From Chlamydiota bacterium (GTDB lineage: Bacteria; Auribacterota; JACPWU01), in NCBI GenBank assembly GCA_016178055.1, contig JACOUC010000046.1:1-64000 (forward strand): a DNA stretch of 64,000 nt, in the 5' to 3' direction. Position 1 is the stretch's first letter, and each line of letters begins with the position of its first letter. The position numbers and the translations under genes were made by a program. The notes under the pieces are model-generated. The model saw nothing but the letters and a program-made list of their open reading frames with translations, was not told the origin of the DNA and ran no database searches. Positions 10,154 through 18,426 of this stretch are shown in pieces.

Positions 10154-11065
10154 TTATTCCCATACTCTCGTCGTTAAATACTTATCCCCTCCATCAGGGA
10201 AAACACCGACAATTAAACCTTCCTTTAATTGACCCGCAACTTTTAAAATTCCGCAGAGCACAGCACCCGATGATTGGCCAACAAGTATTCCCTCTTCTCT
10301 AGCCAGTGCCCGAGTCATCTCGTAAGCATCTTCAGTTTCAATCGAAATTTTCTGATCCAAAAATTTTTCATTGTAAATTCCGGGAACAATCGATGAAGCC
10401 ATGTGCTTCATTCCCTCCAAACCATGAAGCGCATCAGCAGGCTCAACCGCAATGACTTGAATCTTTGAATTGTGAGCCTTGAGCCCTCGTCCTGTTCCCA
10501 TCACGGTTCCCCCTGTACCTATGCCAGCCACTAAATGAGTCACCTGACCCGAAGTTTGCTCCCAAATTTCCTGGGCCGTCGTTTCTTCATGAGCCTTAGG
10601 ATTAAAAGCATTGTTGTATTGGTCCGGCATAAAATATTTTGACGGATTTTTCTTAAACCGGCGATGGGCTTCTCGAATGGCACCATCTGAACCTTCCAGG
10701 GGATCGGAATAAATGACGTTGGCCCTATAGGCAGCCAAAATTTTCCTTCTTTCTTCACTCACATTTTCAGGCATGACGAGTTCAACTTGATAACCGCGAA
10801 AAGCAGCAATCATAGCGTAAGCAATGGCCGTATTTCCAGAAGAAGAGTCTAAGACGACCTTATCGGGGTTAAGTTTTCCAGATTTCTCCCCCTCTAAAAT
10901 CATCCTCAGGGCAGGACGATCCTTCACAGACCCTCCTGGATTAAACCATTCAGCCTTGATATCAATTTGAATAGAGGGGAACTGAGCTCCTAAACGCTGA
11001 AGGCGAATTAAAGGGGTGTTACCGATTAAATCAAGAATTGTCTTAGAATCCATCCTATTTTTCAT
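10154..11065 (-). CDS. Cysteine synthase (CysK/CysM family, PLP-dependent)
   Basis: This 303-residue enzyme of the O-acetylserine sulfhydrylase fold makes cysteine from an activated serine and a sulfide donor. Hallmarks are LIGNTPLIRLQRL, the PLP lysine in NPGGSVKDRPA, the substrate loop SSSGNTAIAYAM, the phosphate loop GIGTGGTVMGTGR and VGQSSGAVL near the C-terminus. Pairing with a JAMM gene points towards the CysM/Mec-type pathway using a thiocarboxylated carrier, although classical sulfide-using CysK is possible. No strong ribosome site is seen before 11065; a second Met lies four codons later. Confidence 0.9.
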   Translation of the reverse strand: MKNRMDSKTILDLIGNTPLIRLQRLGAQFPSIQIDIKAEWFNPGGSVKDRPALRMILEGEKSGKLNPDKVVLDSSSGNTAIAYAMIAAFRGYQVELVMPENVSEERRKILAAYRANVIYSDPLEGSDGAIREAHRRFKKNPSKYFMPDQYNNAFNPKAHEETTAQEIWEQTSGQVTHLVAGIGTGGTVMGTGRGLKAHNSKIQVIAVEPADALHGLEGMKHMASSIVPGIYNEKFLDQKISIETEDAYEMTRALAREEGILVGQSSGAVLCGILKVAGQLKEGLIVGVFPDGGDKYLTTRVWE

Positions 11066-11107
11066 GGGGGGCGATTTTATAATAAAGGACTAAAGTTTGA
11101 CAATGAA

Positions 11108-11275
11108 TAACGACCATGAAAATCCAAAAATCAAATATCCCGCCAAAGGCGAGGCTCGCCACAGGCGGAAAAAATCTTGTCGGACAACGTAAAACTTAAA
11201 ATATCTCCCTTGCAACAGCATTAGAAATTTTAGATTTTAATATGTCATTTTGCATTTTGACTTTTGAATTTTAAA
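11108..11275. repeat. AT-rich palindromic intergenic repeat, copy 3
   Basis: Left arm GACCATGAAAATCCAAAAAT and right arm ending TTTTGACTTTTGAATTTTAA surround a GC-rich insert (CCCGCCAAAGGCGAGG...CCACAGGCGG, near 11137-11168) and the family core ATCTCCCTTGCAACAGCATT. The insert looks like a second palindromic repeat placed inside the first. Confidence 0.6.
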
Positions 11276-11437
11276 TTAAAAAGAGGCTTTGGCCTCCAGT
11301 TGTTCTTGCCAGGTACTTCGAATGGCACCAAGGCGATTCAAAACATCTGCGAAAGAAGCTCCATTATCAATTTCACGCATCAGATCATCATTGACTGATC
11401 CCAAAAAAGTGACATAATTCTTATTCATTGTAGACAT
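11276..11437 (-). CDS. Small hypothetical protein, 53 residues
   Basis: The ATG at 11437 gives a 53-residue frame (MSTMNKNYVTFLGSVNDDLM, then a REIDNGASFADVLNRLGAIR segment) that looks protein-like, with a predicted helical, acidic composition. It has no recognised domain and no strong ribosome site. Its stop lies at the edge of an AT-rich repeat, and it is divergent from thiC with 19 bp between start codons. It could be a true small gene or the displaced tail of a larger one. Confidence 0.4.
   Translation of the reverse strand: MSTMNKNYVTFLGSVNDDLMREIDNGASFADVLNRLGAIRSTWQEQLEAKASF
11391..11418 (+). promoter_or_regulatory. Sigma70-like promoter for thiC
   Basis: TTGACT at 11391-11396 and CATAAT at 11413-11418 are separated by 16 bp and lie about 40 bp before the thiC start. 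The leader would be only about 30 nt, too short for a TPP riboswitch. Confidence 0.5.
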
Positions 11438-11441
11438 ATAA

Positions 11442-13334
<1,893 letters not shown>

Positions 13335-13373
13335 AAATGGATAGATTGATTAGGTTTGGGATATCTTTTTATA

Positions 13374-13411
13374 TATACAGAAGATTATCAAATATGTTAA
13401 TCTTCTGTATA
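13374..13411 (+). promoter_or_regulatory. Inverted repeat overlapping the abiEi start
   Basis: Perfect 14-bp arms (TATACAGAAGATTA at 13374-13387 and its complement at 13398-13411) flank a 10-nt loop. The right arm reaches the A of the abiEi start codon. AbiEi antitoxins are known to bind inverted repeats at their own promoter, so this is a likely autoregulatory operator; as RNA it would also hide the start codon. Confidence 0.6.
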
Positions 13412-14019
13412 TGAGAAATATCGGGCTTCTTGAACAACGAAAAAGGTCTTTTTTTACGGTGGAAGACATTTCCCGATCTCTGGGGCTTTCCATTCCTTCC
13501 ACACGAGTCTTTTGCAGCCGCAAGACAAAATCGGGCGAGTTTATTCGTGCAAGACGAGATTTGTACATTCTGTCTGAAGCTTTTAAACAATGGGATGAAA
13601 GAGATTATTTTATCTTGGCCAATGTGATTCAAACACCCTCCTATGTCTCTCTAACAACGGCCCTCTCCTATTATGAATTAACGACACAACTCGTTCCAAC
13701 CCTGATTGAGTCTATTAACCCCATTCGAAGTGATACGTACGAAGTGGAAAGAATTCGCTTTCAATACCACTTCTCTCAGTCCAAAAATTATTTTGGCTAC
13801 GAAAAGAAAGAAGGCTTCTTTATTGCACAACCCGAAAAGGCTCTTCTGGACAGTCTTTATCTTCTGTGGTTGGGAAGATACGCCTTGGACGAAAATGCAC
13901 TTCATTTAAAAACGATTCAGTGGATTCAGATCGAAAAATGGCTAGAAGGTTATTCCGAACGCTTCAAAAAATTTGTCAAAGATTGGAAGAAAATCCATGC
14001 ACATTCTCCAACAACATGA
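13411..14019 (+). CDS. AbiEi-like antitoxin/transcriptional regulator
   Basis: This 202-residue protein has an N-terminal winged-helix region (RSFFTVEDISRSLGLSIPST) and the AbiEi C-terminal block (FFIAQPEKALLDSLYLL). It precedes and overlaps a nucleotidyltransferase toxin gene, the type IV AbiE arrangement in which the antitoxin represses the operon and counteracts the toxin. The start codon lies at the edge of a strong inverted repeat and no separate ribosome site is visible. Confidence 0.85.
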   Translation: MRNIGLLEQRKRSFFTVEDISRSLGLSIPSTRVFCSRKTKSGEFIRARRDLYILSEAFKQWDERDYFILANVIQTPSYVSLTTALSYYELTTQLVPTLIESINPIRSDTYEVERIRFQYHFSQSKNYFGYEKKEGFFIAQPEKALLDSLYLLWLGRYALDENALHLKTIQWIQIEKWLEGYSERFKKFVKDWKKIHAHSPTT

Positions 14020-14689
14020 ACAGATGGAAATGAAAATTTTAGATCACATGCGCAAAGTCAAAATACTTGACGCTTTGATCTTTGGGGGTGGAACCATGCT
14101 GCGTCTATGTTTTGATCTGCCGCGTTATTCTGTAGATTTAGATTTTTATCTTAAAGCAGAACGAAAGGCCTTCCTACCTCAGGCAAAAAAATTCACAGAT
14201 TCTTTAGAAGAGATGGGTGCTAAAATCAAGGACCATGCTGAAAAATACTTTTCTTTTCTATGGGAAATCAGAATTCCATCCTATTCCCGTCATCTTAAAA
14301 TTGAAATACGAAAATTATCTGACCAGGCCAAGGACACTCAACTAAACATCGCTCATTCCCCATTTTCTTCACTTCAAGTAAGACTTCGAACGCTGACCCT
14401 TAAACAGATGTGGCTGAATAAAATCATGGCCCTAAGCGAGCGAAAAGAAGTTCGAGATGCCTATGACTTGGAATTTCTAACGCGAAGAGGTGGAGGTGAT
14501 TTTAAAACACTGACAAAAAGCCGTATCGAAAAGCTCCTTCAAGTCCTCAACGCCTTCTCGAAGCAAGAACTTAAAGCGATGGGAAGTGTTTTAGAAAAAG
14601 AGGAAAGAGAAATGATTGCAAGTAACCGCTTTGATTATTTAAAATCAAAAATTGAGGCCGCCCTTTCTTACTCAACACTGGCAGAATAA
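13997..14689 (+). CDS. AbiEii/AbiGii-family nucleotidyltransferase toxin
   Basis: About 230 residues from 13997, where GGAAG precedes the ATG; the frame is open from 13973. It overlaps the 3' end of abiEi. The nucleotidyltransferase signature is present (ALIFGGGTMLRLCFDLPRYS, then VDLDFYL), as is a later ERKEVRDAYDLEFLTRRG block. Proteins of this family modify tRNA or other targets with nucleotides and give phage abortive infection or toxicity. The gene converges on queD and their 3' ends overlap by about 20 bp. Confidence 0.85.
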   Translation: MHILQQHEQMEMKILDHMRKVKILDALIFGGGTMLRLCFDLPRYSVDLDFYLKAERKAFLPQAKKFTDSLEEMGAKIKDHAEKYFSFLWEIRIPSYSRHLKIEIRKLSDQAKDTQLNIAHSPFSSLQVRLRTLTLKQMWLNKIMALSERKEVRDAYDLEFLTRRGGGDFKTLTKSRIEKLLQVLNAFSKQELKAMGSVLEKEEREMIASNRFDYLKSKIEAALSYSTLAE

Positions 14690-15135
14690 TCAGGCCCCTC
14701 CCAAACCGTGACTTTCTCAATTTGACAAGGGTGGTCCTTAAATTTTCCCTTCAGCTGGTCAAAAATCCATGTCGCGATATTTTCGGCAGAAGGGTTCACT
14801 TTGTCAAAGGGGGAAACCTCATTGATATAGGCATGTTTAAACGGTTTAATAAGAGGATCCAGCGCATCTTTTAATTCAATAAAATCCATGGCCATTCCTT
14901 CATGATCCAGTCCTTTTCTCTTTCCTAATACCTCTACTTTCCAACTATGCCCATGAAGCGGCTCCGGAGCACCATGATATTCTCTGAGGTTATGCGCAGC
15001 TTCAAAGGTGGCTTCGATCCGAATGGTGTACGATTTTTTTTTAGTTCTATCACGCATTTCTTTGTAGGTATATTCATAACCAGGGGCAAACTCTATTTTC
15101 CCAACAAGATCTCTCAAATCTAAGTTCTTTTTCAT
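14668..15135 (-). CDS. queD: 6-carboxy-tetrahydropterin synthase QueD (PTPS family)
   Basis: This enzyme makes carboxytetrahydropterin from dihydroneopterin triphosphate for queuosine. The start at 15135 overlaps the upstream mazF-like stop in ATGA, giving 155 residues with an unusual N-terminal extension of about 40 residues before TIRIEATFEAAH. Zinc-binding His residues lie in FEAAHNLREYHG and LHGHSWKVEV; the late EGPDYSA block is typical. It overlaps the toxin gene, so it may be co-transcribed with mazEF. queG lies 0.6 kb upstream on the same strand, supporting a queuosine role over biopterin. Confidence 0.9.
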   Translation of the reverse strand: MKKNLDLRDLVGKIEFAPGYEYTYKEMRDRTKKKSYTIRIEATFEAAHNLREYHGAPEPLHGHSWKVEVLGKRKGLDHEGMAMDFIELKDALDPLIKPFKHAYINEVSPFDKVNPSAENIATWIFDQLKGKFKDHPCQIEKVTVWEGPDYSASVE

Positions 15136-15473
15136 ATTTCTAAGCCTAGATGAATTTTGACGGCCCATTCAACTTTCTCGAGACTTTCTGAGGAAATAAC
15201 TCCAAGGAAATTCTTTATTCTCGATTTATCAATGGTTTTGATCTGATTAGCCTTTACTTTTGAGTCACTTGTCAACCCGCCTTCTTTTGCCTTAATGAGA
15301 ACTTCAAAAGGATATACTTTTTGTACTTTTGAGGTGATGGGAAGTACAGTAACCGTGCCTGCCTCTTCATTGTTCACATTATTAGAGACAATAAGGCAAG
15401 GTCTTATCTTACCAGTCTCCTTCCCAACCACTGGATCCAAGTTGACCCAATAAATCTCACCCCTCTGAATCAA
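15132..15473 (-). CDS. MazF/PemK-type mRNA interferase toxin
   Basis: This 113-residue protein has the standard MazF start (IQRGEIYWVNLDPVVGKETG) with KIRPCLIVSNN and the TVTVLPITSK block, forming an SH3-like ribonuclease fold. It overlaps the upstream antitoxin gene by 17 bp and the downstream queD by 4 bp. Cleavage specificity cannot be told from sequence. Confidence 0.92.
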   Translation of the reverse strand: MIQRGEIYWVNLDPVVGKETGKIRPCLIVSNNVNNEEAGTVTVLPITSKVQKVYPFEVLIKAKEGGLTSDSKVKANQIKTIDKSRIKNFLGVISSESLEKVEWAVKIHLGLEI

Positions 15474-15693
15474 GGCCGTCTCCTAGGGTGCTTTCCCATT
15501 CTTTGTTGATTAGCAAATCCTCTTGTCGAGTAGTTCGATAGCCCTCTCTCAGTTTGTAGAAGAGTTTCCTTCTCTTTTCCTCCATGGCTTTTTCTTTTAA
15601 GAGATGAGCAATAAAAGAAGATTTGTTTTTCTTTCCTTTCAGTATTTCTGCAATGTCTTGTGGCAGAGTAAGATTAAAACGGATAGAGTGCAT
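15457..15693 (-). CDS. MazE-like antitoxin of a MazF module
   Basis: Start 15693 is chosen because TTAGGAGAT sits 6 bp before that ATG; the open frame begins at 15735. The 78-residue product begins with a ribbon-helix-helix-like segment (MHSIRFNLTLPQDIAEIL), then a charged C-terminal half expected to bind the toxin. It precedes and overlaps the mazF-like gene. An inverted repeat at 15755-15772 upstream is the probable self-binding site. Confidence 0.75.
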   Translation of the reverse strand: MHSIRFNLTLPQDIAEILKGKKNKSSFIAHLLKEKAMEEKRRKLFYKLREGYRTTRQEDLLINKEWESTLGDGLDSEG

Positions 15694-15754
15694 AGGTTTA
15701 TCTCCTAAACGAATAATACACAATATCATGCGCAATTAAAACAAAAAAATATTA

Positions 15755-15772
15755 TTAAGATGTGCATCTTAA
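15755..15772 (-). promoter_or_regulatory. Inverted-repeat operator upstream of the MazE-like gene
   Basis: TTAAGATG and CATCTTAA are perfect inverted arms separated by 2 bp, about 60 bp upstream of the antitoxin start. Ribbon-helix-helix antitoxins typically bind such short palindromes. Confidence 0.45.
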
Positions 15773-15776
15773 TGCG

Positions 15777-16856
15777 TTAAATAATGCTCAGTTTACGAAT
15801 CGCCCAATCCACATGTTCCTGAATAATGATATTTTGGATTTTTTCCTTCATGGCCTTGAGCGTAGGCAAGAATTCTTTCTCTCCTGAATTTCCCATGACA
15901 ATCACTGCATTTCGAAGAAGACCTTCGTATTTCAGACGTTTTAGTGGACTTTCAAAAAAGAGAGTTTGAAATTCTTCTGGGGTGAACTCCGATATTTTTT
16001 CTAAAGATAAAGTACCAGGTCCCTTTTCGTTTAAACTTTCTCTTGGAAAAAAATCTTCAACCGATGTCACAATTGGATCCCGATTCCAGGGGCATACCTC
16101 CTGACAAATGTCGCAACCAGCAAGGTGGTCTCCCATCCCTGAACGCTGTTCAGGAGGAATAACCCCTCGATGCTCAAGAGTCCAATAACTGATACAAGCC
16201 CGTGCATCTAAAACGCCTGGACCTTTAAAAGCCTGCGTCGGACAAGCATCTAAACATCGCTTACAGGTGCCACAATGATTAAAATTAAACGGAGCATCAT
16301 AGACCAATTCTAAATCAGTTAAAATTTCTCCTAAAAATAAAAAAGATCCCTTTTGAGGATGAATCAATAATGTGTTTTTCCCAATCCAACCCAGCCCTGC
16401 TCTTTGGGCATAACTTCTTTCTAGAATCGGCCCTGTATCCACATAAGATTTGGTCTTGGCAATAGGAGAAATAGATTCATGAATAAATTTTTCAACCTCT
16501 TCTAATTTTGTTAAAACAACTTTGTGATAGTCCTTCCCCCATCCATAATTGGAAATCTTTCCCATCTCTTGATTTTTAACTTTTGATTTTTCTCCTGTGT
16601 AATAGTTAAGGGCGCAACAAATCATGGATTTGGCGCCACTTAAAATAAGTTGAGGATTTCCCCTTTTTTGACGTCCCTTTTCAAGATACAACATCTCCCC
16701 GGCATATCCCTTGTCAAGCCAAGCTTCAAAAAATGCATGGTGACTCGAAGACGTTGCTGAGGTGATTCCAACGAGGTCAAAACCCAGACCCAAAACCTTT
16801 TCTTTGATTTTCTTCGTAGCATCAGAACATTTTAATATTGGAGCACTTGAATCCAT
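15777..16856 (-). CDS. queG: Epoxyqueuosine reductase QueG
   Basis: This 359-residue cobalamin and iron-sulfur enzyme carries out the last queuosine step, reducing epoxyqueuosine in tRNA. Two 4Fe-4S motifs are visible (CGTCKRCLDACPT and CDICQEVCPWN). The conserved YVDTGPILERSYAQRAGLGW and GKNTLLIHPQKGS blocks bind the cofactor. A HEAT-like C-terminus follows (LLRNAVIVMGNSG). The loop KSKVKNQEM after NYYTGE is encoded by AT-rich DNA that resembles the intergenic repeats. It lies upstream of mazEF-queD on the minus strand. Confidence 0.95.
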   Translation of the reverse strand: MDSSAPILKCSDATKKIKEKVLGLGFDLVGITSATSSSHHAFFEAWLDKGYAGEMLYLEKGRQKRGNPQLILSGAKSMICCALNYYTGEKSKVKNQEMGKISNYGWGKDYHKVVLTKLEEVEKFIHESISPIAKTKSYVDTGPILERSYAQRAGLGWIGKNTLLIHPQKGSFLFLGEILTDLELVYDAPFNFNHCGTCKRCLDACPTQAFKGPGVLDARACISYWTLEHRGVIPPEQRSGMGDHLAGCDICQEVCPWNRDPIVTSVEDFFPRESLNEKGPGTLSLEKISEFTPEEFQTLFFESPLKRLKYEGLLRNAVIVMGNSGEKEFLPTLKAMKEKIQNIIIQEHVDWAIRKLSII

Positions 16857-16966
16857 ATCCTCTATTTAGACACGATTATCACAATAGTTCCAGAGATTAC
16901 CATTTCTATAAACCTTATTGATTTTTTGGCCCAATTCGAGCATGATGTTGGAACGTTTTTCTGGTA

Positions 16967-17040
16967 CGGGGTGTAGCGCAGCCTGGTAGCGCACCTGCCT
17001 TGGGCGCAGGGGGTCGTGAGTTCGAATCTCGCCACCCCGA
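16967..17040 (+). tRNA. tRNA-Pro, anticodon TGG
   Basis: A full cloverleaf is present: acceptor stem CGGGGTG/CACCCCG, D stem GCGC/GCGC, anticodon stem CCTGC/GCAGG around CTTGGGC with anticodon TGG, and a T arm with TTCGAAT. Discriminator base is A and CCA is not encoded. Confidence 0.97.
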
Positions 17041-17107
17041 AAATTCAATCAAAACCATCACAACCCATTGGCGTAGGATTAAGCTTCCCTTGGAAATTAA
17101 AGCTCCA

Positions 17108-17569
17108 CTATCTGAAGGAGAGGCCAAATCGTTCTGGTTTTTCCATTAAATCTTTTACTGCCTTAAGAAAAATTTCAATATCTGTCAGATGGTGATGAAG
17201 GATATCGTAGAGTTCTTCGGGCATAATTTCAGCGTAAAAGTGAACCAGTCTATTTCGATATCCGGCTATTTTTGTCAAATTTCCTTTAGCAAATTCAGGA
17301 GAAACAATTCCCTTTTCTCCCAGAAGACGTGCCATCTCTTTGTAAGTTCCTCCCTTGTAACCGCCGGGCAATCGCGACAAAATATGAGATGAAATATTAA
17401 AAATACCCTCCAAGGCCCGGTGCAAATAATACTGGGCTAATTTAAATGGATCCCCTTCAGAAAATATTTTAAAGGGGATGACACTGAGCTTCCCAAGTTC
17501 AGAAAGCTCTCCCTGGATTCCATTGACTCGAACAAGCAGTGATTCCTTTTCAAGAGGAAGAGGTGTCAT
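17108..17569 (-). CDS. HepT-like HEPN ribonuclease toxin (DUF86)
   Basis: This 153-residue helical protein has the HEPN motif R-x4-H-x-Y in YRNRLVHFY. In the HepT-MntA system the toxin is an RNase inactivated when MntA adds AMP to this tyrosine. Its start overlaps the end of the nucleotidyltransferase gene by 4 bp. The family has also been called HI0074/DUF86. Confidence 0.9.
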   Translation of the reverse strand: MTPLPLEKESLLVRVNGIQGELSELGKLSVIPFKIFSEGDPFKLAQYYLHRALEGIFNISSHILSRLPGGYKGGTYKEMARLLGEKGIVSPEFAKGNLTKIAGYRNRLVHFYAEIMPEELYDILHHHLTDIEIFLKAVKDLMEKPERFGLSFR

Positions 17570-17970
17570 GAGATCCTTGTTAGAATTGCTTCTTCAAAAA
17601 TACGCCGATAAGGCTCAAAATCTGCATGCTCTGTAAGAGTGCGTTCGATGAAACGGCCTCTTTTGACGGGATGACCATCATACAAAACTTTGCCATAAGA
17701 AATAACTTGATACCGAAGCTGAACGGTTGCCTGGTCCAAGAACACGATGTCAATATTCACTTTCTCCTCGACCCAATCTTGTAGAAGGTCATAAATTTTT
17801 TGATAAAGGACCTCCGTTCCTTTTATTAAGATTGAAGGATTTTCGAGAAGAAGGCCAAAATCATAGTCGCTGTCTTTTCGTTCAATTCCTTGTACTCGAG
17901 AACCAAATAGGTAAAGAGTCGCAACTCCAAGTTCCTTAAGGGTTTGCTCCACTACCTTAGAAATTTCCAT
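17566..17970 (-). CDS. MntA-like nucleotidyltransferase antitoxin
   Basis: This 134-residue minimal nucleotidyltransferase has the pol-beta signature LYLFGSRVQGIERKDSDYDF (GS, then DxD) and a third acidic strand in KVNIDIVFLD. MntA proteins adenylylate HepT toxins. It is translationally coupled to the downstream HEPN gene. The pair forms the third toxin-antitoxin module within 4.6 kb. Confidence 0.9.
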   Translation of the reverse strand: MEISKVVEQTLKELGVATLYLFGSRVQGIERKDSDYDFGLLLENPSILIKGTEVLYQKIYDLLQDWVEEKVNIDIVFLDQATVQLRYQVISYGKVLYDGHPVKRGRFIERTLTEHADFEPYRRIFEEAILTRIS

Positions 17971-18025
17971 GGCTTTATGTTAGCATGATTATCCAACGCT
18001 AGACAATAGTGTTCATGAATCAGAT

Positions 18026-18054
18026 TTGTGATCGAGGAAAAGATGGTTTATAAT
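18026..18054 (+). promoter_or_regulatory. Sigma70-like promoter
   Basis: TTGTGA (18026-18031), a 17-bp spacer and TATAAT (18049-18054) lie about 40 bp before the secreted zinc-ribbon gene. Confidence 0.6.
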
Positions 18055-18093
18055 AATAGCTGGGTTTGTTTAATAAAAATTTAAGGAGGCAAT

Positions 18094-18396
18094 ATGAAAC
18101 GCGTTTTTATTCAAAGTATGTTTCTTTTGTCTTTTATGCTTTTTTGTACCTTGCAACTTCCTCGAGCTGAAGGAATAAGAGACACGATCTATGAAGAAGA
18201 AACTCTTGTAACACCTTCTAATTCTGTTCCTTGTCCAAAATGCGGATCTCCAGAAAATGTTATTCCTATTGTCTATGGCTACCCGAGCCAGGGATTAATG
18301 GATAGAGCCGACCAGGGAAAAGTGAAATTAGGGGGATGCGTGATTGGAGGAAATGATCCTCATTATTATTGTAAGAAGTGCGAACAAAGCTGGTAA
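18094..18396 (+). CDS. Secreted zinc-ribbon protein of unknown function
   Basis: This 100-residue protein has a signal peptide (about residues 1-25, ending ...LPRAEG). The remainder has two zinc knuckles, CPKCGS and CKKCEQSW, around a conserved-looking centre (VYGYPSQGLMDRADQGKVKL then GGCVIGGNDP). Similar short proteins without the signal peptide are widespread as uncharacterised zinc-ribbon proteins. A good ribosome site (AAGGAGG) precedes the ATG, and acsA starts 30 bp later, so the two may be co-transcribed. Confidence 0.8.
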   Translation: MKRVFIQSMFLLSFMLFCTLQLPRAEGIRDTIYEEETLVTPSNSVPCPKCGSPENVIPIVYGYPSQGLMDRADQGKVKLGGCVIGGNDPHYYCKKCEQSW

Positions 18397-18426
18397 TACT
18401 TTTCTACACCCTATCGGAGGTTATGC

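Noticed and set aside
16967-17040. tRNA-Pro as an integration site for the toxin-antitoxin island
   Set aside because: No integrase gene and no direct repeat of the tRNA 3' end were seen in the window.
16866-17127. Two minus-strand frames across the tRNA-Pro gene (with RDSNSRPPAPKAGALPGCA-like sequence)
   Set aside because: They are the antisense of the tRNA, a well-known source of false ORFs; the cloverleaf explains the sequence.
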